From assembly GCA_937862885.1 (NCBI GenBank), contig CALMEE010000136.1, positions 62,001 to 126,000 of the forward strand: DNA of 64,000 nucleotides, in the 5' to 3' direction. This DNA comes from an uncultured Planctomycetaceae bacterium. GTDB taxonomy: Bacteria; Planctomycetota; Planctomycetia; Pirellulales; Pirellulaceae. Under the pieces are notes generated by a model, which saw only the letters and a list, made by a program, of their open reading frames with translations, was not told the DNA's origin and did no database searches. Below, one piece after another: positions 1 through 8,807 of the stretch (positions within the stretch are counted from its first letter, which is position 1; the number at the start of each line of letters is the position of its first letter). Position numbers and translations under genes: made by a program.

Positions 1-2
1 GG

Positions 3-722
3 AAAGTTTCGAAACAAGTTCAACAAATTGCTCCAGTTCTGGATGATCTGGTATTCCGTGAATTGAATATCCGGAATTACGCTTACATTGCGCGCCTCGC
101 GCCAAAAGTAGGCGGTCATTCCGTCATCGAAGTAATAGAAGAAAACACGCAACCTAATCGGGACCCAATTCGACTGCGCGAGTTTTTGACAGTAGGCAAT
201 GCTAACATTCCTATTCACGAACTGGCGAAAAATGAAAGATTCAAGGTAGTCGAGTTCTTCGATGACGAATACGCAAATGTTAGAGCGAAACGTGTTCGAG
301 TCGTGAGAAACATGGCCGATCGAGAAGATGACAATCAGGTCATCATATTTTTTCTTGCAAATGACGACGGGCGGCTACTTGGTTGGTCTCGATCTTGGTC
401 CTCTGAAGTGCAAGGCATCGAAGAAGCCGCTGATTGTGACTATGTTGAGCTTCAAGGAAAGTTGGTCCCTCACAAGTTCGTGCGTACAAATGATAAAGAA
501 GGATACCAAATTATCAAAGTTATTCGTGATTTTAAATTCCTTAATTCGTCCGATACAAAGGATTGCTTTTTGACATTCTACGGTCTACCTGAACCCGGCT
601 GGTATCGCCCGCCGCCACCGTATTGGTTGTATGTCTCCATTGCCGGCATGATTTTGTTGGTCATCGGTGCTTTGTTGCTACGATATCGTAAACGTTTGTG
701 GCGGAAAGGGAGTACGAAGTAG
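3..722 (+). CDS. Membrane-anchored hypothetical protein with YGLPEPGW tail (5' end outside window)
   Basis: The reading frame is open from the first bases, so the true start lies upstream; the TTG at 63 is not a convincing start. About 170 residues of charged, probably extracytoplasmic sequence are followed by the signature YGLPEPGWYRPPPPYW, one transmembrane helix (about 20 residues, VSIAGMILLVIGALLL) and a basic tail, which predicts an outside N-terminus and a C-terminal anchor. The last 47 residues almost match those of the protein at 2008-3072, while the rest does not align by eye. I recall similar GLPEP-plus-helix tails in many planctomycete proteins of unknown function. I cannot assign a function. 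Confidence 0.75.
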   Translation, partial: KVSKQVQQIAPVLDDLVFRELNIRNYAYIARLAPKVGGHSVIEVIEENTQPNRDPIRLREFLTVGNANIPIHELAKNERFKVVEFFDDEYANVRAKRVRVVRNMADREDDNQVIIFFLANDDGRLLGWSRSWSSEVQGIEEAADCDYVELQGKLVPHKFVRTNDKEGYQIIKVIRDFKFLNSSDTKDCFLTFYGLPEPGWYRPPPPYWLYVSIAGMILLVIGALLLRYRKRLWRKGSTK

Positions 723-777
723 CGAGCAAGTCTTGGCTGAGATGAGGTTAGACGTCAGGACGTTCGAGCGTTAAACG
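581..777 (+). repeat. Direct repeat copy A (gene 3' end plus downstream DNA)
   Basis: It matches 2931-3127 at a constant offset of 2350 with no gaps. I count about 24 mismatches in 197 bases. Similarity is about 92% in the coding part and about 78% over the 55 bases after the stop codon, so the copied unit runs past the gene end. Confidence 0.85.
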
Positions 778-1517
778 TCTGTTGATGTTGGGATGTGCTT
801 TGGTAGTGATCGCGTGGCAGTTGGTTCTTTGCCGCGTCGTAACGTTTGTCCCAGGCTTAAATTCGAGCCTTTGAAAGGCTCGGCTACTTATTGACTTGTG
901 AAAATTGCCGCCTGCCTCTTGGCTCAAATGCTAAGGATCCGAAGGGGTTTGAGTTGCCGAAAAAACTTTTGACTTTTTTCTTGACACCCGAGACTATTTT
1001 GTTAGAACACAAGGCGTTCCACTTTCCATAATATTCGAGCGCGAGCGAAATCGCGCGAGGATACCTGCCAACGTCGACGTTTGCCCTACTTTTAAAACGT
1101 TTTCATCCTAAAAGGTTTTTGGGTCGCTGTTATCACGATTGGTCTGTGATTCGATATGCTCGGATCGCGAGCCAACGCGGACTAACGATCTGAAACCAAT
1201 GGCTTACGGAGAGTTTAATTTATTGCTTTCGGCCAAGAATGCAACCGCAAGGAGACAACAGGTCAGAGCCATAAGCCCAGATCAAGCATGCGATGATCGT
1301 GTTACAAGACATGTGGCTGCGACGAGAGAGTTTTGGACCGCTCGTTAGGCCGTTGTGTTCAAGAGAATTTTACGTACGCCTCGTGTTGGGAGTGTTGTTG
1401 CCAATTTCTTCGTTGCGAATGCGTGGTGCATTTGCTTGACGGCCAGCGAAACGCGCGAGACGGTTTAATGATTAAGAGTTAGCGATAAATTGGCCAGAGT
1501 AAATCCGTGGGTTTTTT
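723..1517. other. 795-base gap without a convincing gene
   Basis: After the repeat ends at 777 I see no ORF with protein-like composition; the 69-codon frame at 1139-1348 looks random. The gap holds a perfect 12-base palindrome AACGTCGACGTT (1070-1081) and AAAACGTTTT (1094-1103), plus a TTGACA hexamer near 982 without a clear -10 partner. It may contain the decayed remainder of an earlier cassette copy. Confidence 0.5.
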
Positions 1518-1778
1518 GTGTTGGCGGGCTTCGCTGGCAGGTTTCTAGGCTCAGCCATGGTACCCGTCAGCGCACCAGTTTGGAGTGATCTGGGTGGGGG
1601 AACGTTGGCACCATGCGCGGGAAACTTTGTATGTAACAGCGGTGCGTGCATCAAGGACGAAATAACCAAGAACTGCCCTGGTAATTCAACTTGTAAAACA
1701 TATCTTTATGAATGCAGTGGATGTAAATGCAAAAATGTCAGCCATTCAACCTATGTGATATGCAACTGCGAGTTTTGA
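1518..1778 (+). CDS. Small cysteine-rich protein
   Basis: The last 55 residues carry ten cysteines with spacing C-x5-C-x4-C-x8-C-x5-C-x6-C-x2-C-x-C-x10-C-x-C, far too many for chance, which suggests a disulfide-knotted or metal-binding small protein. The first 30 residues are mildly hydrophobic (LAGFAGRFLGSA) and could be an exported N-terminus. The frame opens after a stop at 1500; GTG at 1518 or ATG at 1557 are the only starts and neither has a good ribosome site, so the 5' end may have decayed. It lies 229 bases before the membrane protein at 2008 in the same orientation. I do not recognise the family. The cysteine pattern makes it worth keeping. Confidence 0.5.
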   Translation: MLAGFAGRFLGSAMVPVSAPVWSDLGGGTLAPCAGNFVCNSGACIKDEITKNCPGNSTCKTYLYECSGCKCKNVSHSTYVICNCEF

Positions 1779-2007
1779 ACCAAACACCTGCTGACGGTTC
1801 TGCGAAGGTCACGTGGGACTCAAAGTTTGCATTCACGGCTTATCGCAAGTCGTTGCATCGTTGACAAGCATCAATAAGCAAAGAATGACCTGCATGGCTA
1901 ATATGAACCAACTGACGTGCAAAATTGTATTCACAAGAACTAGTCAAGCAAAAGATTTTGAACGAAAAAATAGATCGGAGGGTTTGGTGTCTTTTTCTAA
2001 TTCGAAC

Positions 2008-3072
2008 ATGCTGTTTCAATTTTATCCGACCGCTCGTGGTAACGCGAGGTGTTTCAGGCACCCTTTTGTCTTCCTGGTATCGCTTGTCGTTTTGTTTCAG
2101 CTTCAACCGCCTCGGACAATTGGCCAAGAGTTGTCCGATGACACCATGGTTCAAGAAATTTTTGATGCGTATCGCCGAATGTTTAACGAATTCGAATTTT
2201 CTTACGCTGTATTGGAAATTAAACGTGAAGACGCGGAGCCTGTAAAGCTATCGATATCTCGCAAGGGAAAAAAGACACTGTATACCGAGGAGCACGATCA
2301 GAAAATTATACGTTGTGTCGGCGATGGCTACTCGTTTGAACTTGTTAACGCCGAAGATGGTTCCCGTTGGCTTTTGGGACAAATAGTCGACCACAATCGT
2401 TTGCCGAACGACCCTCGGGCAGATTCAGTAGCGCGAGCAATCGACATTAGATTTATGCAGTTCTTCAGTCATTTGTTAATCGATGGCGAGTATAGCGCAA
2501 CGAGTCTCTTAGAGAACAAAAGCGTTCTCCAAGAACTCAAATTCGTTAAAACAAATAAGGGAACGATGCTAATTAGATTCCCAATACCTGCTTCGACCAA
2601 GATTACTAGCAGGACTCTCTCAGGAATCGAATCGGAAGCCCGAGATAGAATTGATGAATCGATAGTCCGCAATGCAGAATTAGAAGCCATCGACGATGAT
2701 GGTGCGATTCGTATATTACGCACACGCTATGAGCTATCGAAGGACAGCTTTCGTCGTGGTGAAGAAATTGTGTTTCGCGATTTTCTTTCAAGATACGGGG
2801 TTGATTTTCCGACTGCATGGGAAGTTACCACGTTTGATTCAGATTCTGGTGAGTCAACGATTGAGATTCGGTTTACATCTATCGAATTTGGAAAGCCGAT
2901 TGCTGATCGCACATTTAGGATTTCGACTTATGGTCTACCTGAACCCGGTTGGTATCGCCCGCCGCCGCCGTATTGGTTGTATGTTTCGATTGTCGGCATG
3001 ATTTTGTTGGTCATCGGTGCGATGTTGCTGCGATATGGTAAACGTTTGTGGCGGATAGGGAGTGCGAAGTAG
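2008..3072 (+). CDS. Exported, C-terminally anchored hypothetical protein (YGLPEPGW tail)
   Basis: The open frame begins at GTG 1813, but ATG 2008 starts a normal signal sequence: basic residues, then FVFLVSLVVLFQLQPP, then GQELSDD as a likely mature start. The mature part (about 300 residues) is acidic and mixed alpha/beta in composition. It ends with YGLPEPGWYRPPPPYW, a transmembrane helix and a basic tail, giving the topology signal peptide, extracytoplasmic domain, membrane anchor. The C-terminal 47 residues are a near copy of those ending at 722. Neighbours are the cysteine-rich ORF upstream and a DUF1559 protein 72 bases downstream. A role in a surface or pseudopilus-like structure is only a guess from the neighbours. 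Confidence 0.75.
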   Translation: MLFQFYPTARGNARCFRHPFVFLVSLVVLFQLQPPRTIGQELSDDTMVQEIFDAYRRMFNEFEFSYAVLEIKREDAEPVKLSISRKGKKTLYTEEHDQKIIRCVGDGYSFELVNAEDGSRWLLGQIVDHNRLPNDPRADSVARAIDIRFMQFFSHLLIDGEYSATSLLENKSVLQELKFVKTNKGTMLIRFPIPASTKITSRTLSGIESEARDRIDESIVRNAELEAIDDDGAIRILRTRYELSKDSFRRGEEIVFRDFLSRYGVDFPTAWEVTTFDSDSGESTIEIRFTSIEFGKPIADRTFRISTYGLPEPGWYRPPPPYWLYVSIVGMILLVIGAMLLRYGKRLWRIGSAK

Positions 3073-3127
3073 TCAGCAAGTCTTGGCTAAGATGCCGTTA
3101 GAGGTCAGAATCACTGAGCGTTAAACG
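2931..3127 (+). repeat. Direct repeat copy B (gene 3' end plus downstream DNA)
   Basis: Second copy of 581-777, offset exactly 2350 bases, no indels. It covers the YGLPEP tail, the transmembrane helix, the stop codon and 55 downstream bases, ending just before the ribosome site of the DUF1559 gene. Confidence 0.85.
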
Positions 3128-3144
3128 CGTGTGGAGGTTGAGTG

Positions 3145-4095
3145 ATGTGGATACAACATTTGCAGGTGCGCAAAGCGATTTCGATTCGACAACTTGGTCC
3201 GCTGCGCCCAGCGTTTACGCTGATCGAATTGTTGGTGGTGATTGCCGTGATTGGGATTCTGATGGCAATTGCAATTCCTGCCATCCAAAGTGTGAGGCGG
3301 TCAGCCGAACGTACGACCTGCGCTAACCAACTGCGTCAAATCGGTGTGGGGCTGCTCAGTTACCAATCGACCCACAAGCACTTTCCACCGGGAATCGTCT
3401 CCGACGATGCACACCTCAACCGCTTCCCACGCGGGACGTTTCTCGTTCATCTGCTGCCGCATGTCGAACAGGACAACCTATTCAAAACTGTACAAGAAGA
3501 TTGGCAGGCAACTGGCTCCCCCTTCATCGGACATATTGGCTTCCAATCGGTCATCCCCCTTTATCAATGCCCCAGTGACCCGCGTAGCGGACAACCGCAA
3601 TGGACTCATGAGGGACGTTTGGTGGGCTTGACCAGCTATGTCGGCGTCGCCGGCACCAATTACATGACGCGCGATGGTGTGTTATTTGTAAATTCGCGCA
3701 TCCGTGGTTCCGAAATTCGGGACGGTTTGAGCCACACCTTGCTCCTGGGTGAACGGCCGGCCAGCACCGATAACTGGTACGGTTGGTGGTATGCTGGGAC
3801 TGGGCAAATGCATGACGGATTGCCGTCCGGTTCGCCAGATATGTTGCTGGGTGCCTTAGAGCGCAACGACGCCACCACTTACGATGCGGCCAATTGTCCT
3901 GCCGGGCCATATCAATTTACCGCTGGGGACTTTGATGAACAGTGTAGTTTGTTTCATTTTTGGAGTCCGCATGGTGGCGGCAGCCATTTTCTGATGTGCG
4001 ATGGCTCGCTGCAATTCCTCAGTTACACGATCGACGCCTCGGTCATCCCAGCGCTGGCAACCCGCGACAGCGGAGAAATCGTGACGTTGGATTAG
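3145..4095 (+). CDS. DUF1559 family prepilin-like protein
   Basis: The N-terminus holds a type IV prepilin signal: RPA, then FTLIELLVVIAVIGILMAIA with Glu at mature position 5 (E28) and cleavage expected before F24. The long DUF1559 (SBP_bac_10) domain follows, beginning with the typical RSAERTTCANQLRQIGVG stretch. It ends with the family H-x9-DG signature (HGGGSHFLMCDG). ATG 3145 is preferred over the preceding GTG because GGAGG sits seven bases before it. Planctomycetes carry dozens of such proteins; they are thought to be pseudopilin-like surface or secretion components, with exact roles mostly unknown. It directly follows the YGLPEP protein and may be co-transcribed. Confidence 0.9.
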   Translation: MWIQHLQVRKAISIRQLGPLRPAFTLIELLVVIAVIGILMAIAIPAIQSVRRSAERTTCANQLRQIGVGLLSYQSTHKHFPPGIVSDDAHLNRFPRGTFLVHLLPHVEQDNLFKTVQEDWQATGSPFIGHIGFQSVIPLYQCPSDPRSGQPQWTHEGRLVGLTSYVGVAGTNYMTRDGVLFVNSRIRGSEIRDGLSHTLLLGERPASTDNWYGWWYAGTGQMHDGLPSGSPDMLLGALERNDATTYDAANCPAGPYQFTAGDFDEQCSLFHFWSPHGGGSHFLMCDGSLQFLSYTIDASVIPALATRDSGEIVTLD

Positions 4096-4105
4096 TGCGA
4101 GACGT

Positions 4106-4122
4106 AGCGATTGACAATCGCT
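4106..4122 (+). terminator. Short hairpin between convergent genes
   Basis: AGCGATT-GAC-AATCGCT forms a perfect 7-bp stem just after the DUF1559 gene. There is no T-run, so termination is uncertain. Confidence 0.25.
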
Positions 4123-4213
4123 TGCGGAGATGTAGCTAGCGGGCTCTCGTCATAATCGCGATTAGATCTGCGCCACCCCAAACAGTAGCAGATGGTTCCT
4201 GATTAGCCATTGA

Positions 4214-4849
4214 TCATCTTAGCACACAGATTTTTGCAGGTGAGTAAAGGCGCGTACGCCAACGTTCAGGTTGGGGGAGTGTGGCTTCAGAAAATTGTGC
4301 ATCGGCCTCCACAACAAGTAAGCTGTCGGCAGGGGCAACCGAGCTGAAACTGTCGATCAATCCTCTCATCTCGTCGCCAAAATCCAGGTAATGCTGATAA
4401 GGAGGACAGACGAACACGGCCCATGGCTGAACCGGAAACTGCTGGCGCTTAAAAAACTGTCGCACCCAAAAAAAAGTGTCGCTAAATTCCACGGAAGTAG
4501 GCTCTTCCACGCCCAGACTTTGCAAACTTTTTTGGATCAGTTTTGCTGTCGGTTGATGGCGTTCGATAAAGGTAGCCGAGGCCGCCCCGCGACTCAATGC
4601 CTCAATCCCCATTGCTCCGGTCCCTGCAAATAGGTCGAAAACATGTTTTCCAGGAACCCAGGCTCCCACAAGATTAAAAACAGCTTCTCGAATATTGTCT
4701 TTCATGGGGCGCGTACGCATGTCCCCCGAATACTCAATCTGTCGACCACGGTATTTACCACCGATAATACGCATTTTGCCTAACGCAGGATCGCGTTGTC
4801 CACTTAACGGTTTCCGATTTGGATTTAGAGGAGTCTTACGTTTATTCAT
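4214..4849 (-). CDS. rsmD: 16S rRNA (guanine-966-N2) methyltransferase RsmD
   Basis: RsmD transfers a methyl group from S-adenosylmethionine to G966 of 16S rRNA during 30S maturation. The family opening MRIIGGKYRGRQI (residues 26-38), the SAM motif I DLFAGTGAMGIEALSRGA (72-89) and the acidic post-I residue in FIERH are clear, and the length of 211 fits. The catalytic motif IV, usually D/N-PPY, reads CPPY here (148-151), an unusual replacement of the acidic or amide residue. The 25 residues before MRIIGG are basic and may not be translated; ATG 4774 is an alternative start. It is convergent with the DUF1559 gene and divergent from the cyclophilin-like gene. Confidence 0.9.
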   Translation of the reverse strand: MNKRKTPLNPNRKPLSGQRDPALGKMRIIGGKYRGRQIEYSGDMRTRPMKDNIREAVFNLVGAWVPGKHVFDLFAGTGAMGIEALSRGAASATFIERHQPTAKLIQKSLQSLGVEEPTSVEFSDTFFWVRQFFKRQQFPVQPWAVFVCPPYQHYLDFGDEMRGLIDSFSSVAPADSLLVVEADAQFSEATLPQPERWRTRLYSPAKICVLR

Positions 4850-5027
4850 GCTACAGTAAACACAGTAATAAAATCCCTTCGCTCAACCGACGCAAATCGA
4901 CGCTTGGCCTGAACGTTCATTTGTGCGAAAATCAAACGCGTTCTGTTTGACATCGCATACGCGATGAGAATAATTCGGTACGATTAAGGATGTCAACCTG
5001 TTCACCTTGGCCTTGTGATCAAATTGC

Positions 5028-6233
5028 ATGAATTTATATCGATTGTTTGAAATTCAACTTGTTGTTGCGTTTGCATTATTGTTCCCGGTGTGGTGCTTTT
5101 CTCAGCAAAAGGTAACGCGGGCCGACTTCGAGCAGACGATGAACGGCTGGCGGGAAGAGATACATGCTTTAAGAAAGATCTTATCCTACGATTATATGTA
5201 TTGCCTGGAGCATGAGGCAGACGAAATTTTAGCGCGTCGCCTAACACATATTCAGCGCGGCAACGCATATTATCTCAAGGGAATATTGCAAGCCGCTGAA
5301 TTGTATCGGGAGTCGCCGGCTCAAGACTTATTCGACTATTTGCAGGCCACTCGGCAGCGAATCACTGATACCGGCTTGTTCCAACATGTTTTAACGGTTG
5401 AATTGGCACTGCTGGAGCATTCCAACTTAAAAGGTGAAGAGCGGCTACCCGCAATTCTGCGAATCATTCCGGTTGCCCAAATGTGCAGTGAACATGAATT
5501 GGCAGCCGAATTTCTGCGAGAAGCGAAATCGATTGCTGGCACGCTAGCGCCGCGAATGGAAGAGTACTTGAAAAGAGTGCCCGAATTGGTGGCAGCTTGG
5601 GAAAAAGAAAAGCATTTGAGGAAACTTGGTGAGGAATCAGGCACATTGCCCTTGGTTAGACTGCACACGACTTTAGGCGACGTCGTCATCGAATTATACG
5701 AAAACGATGCGCCCAACTCCGTGGCCCATTTTTTGGACTTGATACAGCAAGGCGTCTATAACGGCTTACAGTTTTACGAAGTGATCCAGCAAGGCTGGGC
5801 TTTGACCGGAAGTCCAGCAAATAATGGCCAATCGGATTTGAATCATGTCATTGAAAGCGAAAGCCGATTAGAAACCGCTCGTCAACATTTCCGCGGGAAT
5901 GTGACTTTGCTGGCAGCCCACGAGGGGAATCATTCAGGGTCTGTTATCGGATTCTGTCGAGTTGAAAATTTGGGGTTGGACGGCGTACACACCGTCATTG
6001 GTCGATTGGTTGAAGGGAACGAAGTCATCGATTACTTAAACAAGTCACTTATCCTCAACACACAGGGGGGCTACGAACCCAACCCTCGTTTCACACCAGA
6101 TCGCATTGTCCGAGCCGAAGTCATCCGCGGACCTGCAACGCCTCGTCCGGTCCAACGCGTTAAGATTGAAATTGAAGGTCATGACCATCAACATAACCAT
6201 CGACACCACGATCATTCACACCATCATGACTGA
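5028..6233 (+). CDS. Secreted cyclophilin-like protein, probably inactive, with His-rich tail
   Basis: A signal peptide (about 1-25, ending CFSQQ) precedes an alpha-helical region and a C-terminal cyclophilin-type domain beginning LVRLHTTLGDVVIELYENDA. The catalytic arginine block, FHR in active enzymes, reads FYE; the FMAQGG block reads WALTGS; and SQFFI reads SVIGF. Proline isomerase activity is therefore unlikely. The last 20 residues contain about ten histidines mixed with aspartates, a potential metal-binding tail. The next gene is a second cyclophilin with the active-site motifs intact, so this looks like a diverged duplicate. A chaperone or metal-binding role at the cell envelope is possible but unproven. 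Confidence 0.8.
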   Translation: MNLYRLFEIQLVVAFALLFPVWCFSQQKVTRADFEQTMNGWREEIHALRKILSYDYMYCLEHEADEILARRLTHIQRGNAYYLKGILQAAELYRESPAQDLFDYLQATRQRITDTGLFQHVLTVELALLEHSNLKGEERLPAILRIIPVAQMCSEHELAAEFLREAKSIAGTLAPRMEEYLKRVPELVAAWEKEKHLRKLGEESGTLPLVRLHTTLGDVVIELYENDAPNSVAHFLDLIQQGVYNGLQFYEVIQQGWALTGSPANNGQSDLNHVIESESRLETARQHFRGNVTLLAAHEGNHSGSVIGFCRVENLGLDGVHTVIGRLVEGNEVIDYLNKSLILNTQGGYEPNPRFTPDRIVRAEVIRGPATPRPVQRVKIEIEGHDHQHNHRHHDHSHHHD

Positions 6234-6437
6234 AAAAAAATTTGCAGGTGCAAGCGTTGCCCGATCGTGACTTGTCGTCAAGCAACTTATCCTTAAAATT
6301 TTTAACTGTGGAACTTAATGACGAGAGCGATTTGTGAAAGTCAACTCACGTCGCTAGTTATTTTTTAAAAGTATGCGTAAATATCAAGCGGCAAAGCACA
6401 TCGCCGATGAACCTTATTGGATGAAAAAGGAAAAACC

Positions 6438-7523
6438 ATGTTAAAGGAACTCTTACGTATTGGCTTGTTCGTTGCCGCGACATTTTTATTTATTGCTTCG
6501 AGTCTAGCGGTTGGTTATCAAGATGGGACCAATGACCAAAACGTGGAAAATCAAGATGAGCAGGAGCAAACTGGCGAAGCTGCCGCACCACAAGATGACA
6601 AACCTGCTGCAAGTCGGTTGGCTCAATTAAAAGCCGAATGGGCTGCACTTAATCGCAAACTTGATGAACAACAGATCGCCTTCGATGAAGCCGCCGAAGG
6701 AGATCGCGAAGCGATTCGCAAGATTTACGAGGAGCTTGTGGTTCAAGCGGTATCCATGGTTGAAACAATCAAACAAGCAGCCATCGATGAATTGGAGGGC
6801 CAAGATAAGGACGAAGCCATCAAGACACTTTTAGGCATTATGATCAATGACGCAACGAGCGGAAACGATTGGGAAGTATTGCGTGTGGGCCAAGTTCTGA
6901 TCGATCATGGTATCGAAAAAGACTATTTTGTACGTGCCCAATCCGCGAGCCGTTTACCGCTTTCCGCCAAGGCTTACTTCGACGAACTTATTGCGCGTTT
7001 GGAGCAAAAGGATGTGCAAAATCCGTTGATCAAAATCGAAACATCAAAGGGAGATTTGGTTGTTGAACTTTTCGAAGTGGAAGCACCTGATACCGTAGGA
7101 AATTTTATTAGCCTGATCGAAAAAGGTTTTTACGATGGTCTAACGTTCCATCGCGTCTTGGAGAATTTCATGGCGCAAGGTGGTTGCCCCGACGGCACGG
7201 GAAGTGGCGGACCTGGATACAAGATTTATTGCGAGTGCACCAAAGAAAACGCACGCCACCATTTTACGGGTTCATTGAGTATGGCACATGCCGGAAGAAA
7301 TACAGGCGGTTCCCAGTTTTTCATCTGTTTTACTCGTACGCAACATTTGGACGGCAATCACACAGTGTTTGGTCGCGTGATCGAAGGCATTGAAGTGCTG
7401 CCAAAATTGCAACGCATCAATCCCGATGACCCCAATAAACCTGATCCCGACAAGATCATTAAGATGGAAGTCATTCGCAAAACTGAAGGCAAGGAATACA
7501 AGCCAAACAAGGTTGGCGGCTAA
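6438..7523 (+). CDS. Secreted peptidyl-prolyl cis-trans isomerase, cyclophilin type
   Basis: It would catalyse cis-trans isomerisation of X-Pro bonds in exported proteins. ATG 6438 follows AAGGA and opens a signal peptide ([19 protein letters not shown]). Residues 25-200 are Gln/Glu/Ala-rich and helical. The cyclophilin domain follows with [26 protein letters not shown] and [14 protein letters not shown], keeping the catalytic Arg, Phe and Gln positions. It lies 204 bases after the degenerate paralogue at 5028 and upstream of nth. The extra N-terminal domain makes it about twice the size of a minimal cyclophilin. Confidence 0.9.
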   Translation: MLKELLRIGLFVAATFLFIASSLAVGYQDGTNDQNVENQDEQEQTGEAAAPQDDKPAASRLAQLKAEWAALNRKLDEQQIAFDEAAEGDREAIRKIYEELVVQAVSMVETIKQAAIDELEGQDKDEAIKTLLGIMINDATSGNDWEVLRVGQVLIDHGIEKDYFVRAQSASRLPLSAKAYFDELIARLEQKDVQNPLIKIETSKGDLVVELFEVEAPDTVGNFISLIEKGFYDGLTFHRVLENFMAQGGCPDGTGSGGPGYKIYCECTKENARHHFTGSLSMAHAGRNTGGSQFFICFTRTQHLDGNHTVFGRVIEGIEVLPKLQRINPDDPNKPDPDKIIKMEVIRKTEGKEYKPNKVGG

Positions 7524-7555
7524 CGGACGTAAAGTGAGGTTTGCTTCACTTGATC

Positions 7556-8209
7556 ATGAAGAAAGCGGAACGGGTTGAATACATCGCGCAGCGACTCAAC
7601 GAGTTGTACCCCCGTCCTGCCATTCCACTTGACCATGCCGATCCATACACCTTGCTGGTTGCCGTTGTCCTCAGCGCGCAGTGTACCGATGCTCGCGTAA
7701 ATCAAATAACGCCACAACTGTTTGCGTTGGCGAATACGCCGTTAGAGATGGCAAGGTTACCTGTATCCCGCATTCAATCGGCGATTCGATCTTGCGGCTT
7801 GGCGCCGCAAAAGGCCCAGGCCATCCACAAATTGTCTCAGGAACTGGTCAATGATCACGCTGGTCGAGTTCCTTGCAGTTTTGAGGCGTTGGAAAAACTC
7901 CCCGGAGTTGGCCATAAGACCGCCAGTGTGGTCATGGCACAGGCATTTGGTATCCCGGCATTTCCGGTAGATACGCACATTCACCGACTGGCCCAACGCT
8001 GGCAGTTAACATCAGGGAAAAACGTCAAACAAACAGAAGCTGATTTGAAACGCCTTTTTCCGCAGGAAATTTGGAATCGCCTGCACTTGCAGATTATTTA
8101 CTACGGCCGCGAGCATTGCACCGCACGAGGCTGTGATGGGACAATCTGTGAAATTTGTAGAACGTGTTTCCCAAAACGCCAACGCAGCAAAACGACACGA
8201 AAAGCGTAG
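7556..8209 (+). CDS. nth: Endonuclease III, DNA glycosylase/AP lyase
   Basis: It removes oxidised pyrimidines and nicks the abasic site in base excision repair. The hairpin-helix-hairpin LPGVGHKTA with catalytic Lys (K121) and the catalytic Asp in FPVDTHIHR (D139) have the same 18-residue spacing as in E. coli. The C-terminus has five cysteines spaced C-x4-C-x4-C-x2-C-x2-C, not the usual C-x6-C-x2-C-x5-C of the [4Fe-4S] cluster, so cluster binding is uncertain. A TTG at 7541 is an alternative start; ATG 7556 gives the family's usual length (217 residues). It lies close behind the cyclophilin gene. Confidence 0.92.
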   Translation: MKKAERVEYIAQRLNELYPRPAIPLDHADPYTLLVAVVLSAQCTDARVNQITPQLFALANTPLEMARLPVSRIQSAIRSCGLAPQKAQAIHKLSQELVNDHAGRVPCSFEALEKLPGVGHKTASVVMAQAFGIPAFPVDTHIHRLAQRWQLTSGKNVKQTEADLKRLFPQEIWNRLHLQIIYYGREHCTARGCDGTICEICRTCFPKRQRSKTTRKA

Positions 8210-8807
8210 ACGATGGGAGAATGGTCTGTAGAATATATGTCTAAGCTACTCTTATCAGCGCTCTCAGGATTCGAGTTGTGATCGCCCGATTTGAGCGGAA
8301 GCTGCAAAGATCAAACATCGTTGCTCGTCGACAATATATTGACCCAATACAACACGACCTCGGCATTCTCGAGTTCTTGGGTTTCGCAACAACGGAAACA
8401 ACTCATGGTTGCTCGTATAATCGTTAGCTACGAGCATATCTTGGGAACTGGAATCGCTTAGAAATCTCTCGTACGCCGCCGAGCTGACGATTAGAATAAA
8501 AAGAAGAATTCTCGTTGATCGCCGCCATTTTCTTCTTAAAAATTCGACAAAAGGCACTGTTTTGTATTCGGATTCAGCATTTTCGGGATTCCTGGGCGCA
8601 GACAACAAGTACGTTTACGCTCGAATCGACGTACGGGTACCGTTTCAATGCGTACAGGTTCGGCGTTGACTCGTCGTTCGCTGGGAAGTGTGAGAACACG
8701 TTTTACGGGTACAAACCGGCTTCCGATTTGTTGGATGGCAATCAGGAGTTACAAAGTAGGCGAGAATTGCGACTAATTGGCGAGATTAATTGCGAAGGGA
8801 AGATTGC
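8210..8807. other. 598-base gap, possible small membrane ORF on minus strand
   Basis: On the minus strand, 8264-8608 (TTG start) encodes 114 residues with a basic stretch followed by a plausible transmembrane helix (ILLFILIVSSAAY). It has no ATG start and no clear ribosome site, and a competing plus frame covers part of it. I treat it as doubtful. Nothing else stands out. Confidence 0.35.

Noticed and set aside
1139-1348. 69-codon plus-strand ORF
   Set aside because: Composition is random, there is no ribosome site and no recognisable pattern.
7531-7550. Hairpin AAGTGAGG / CTTCACTT before nth
   Set aside because: One mismatch, no T-run and position on the nth start; too weak to call a terminator.
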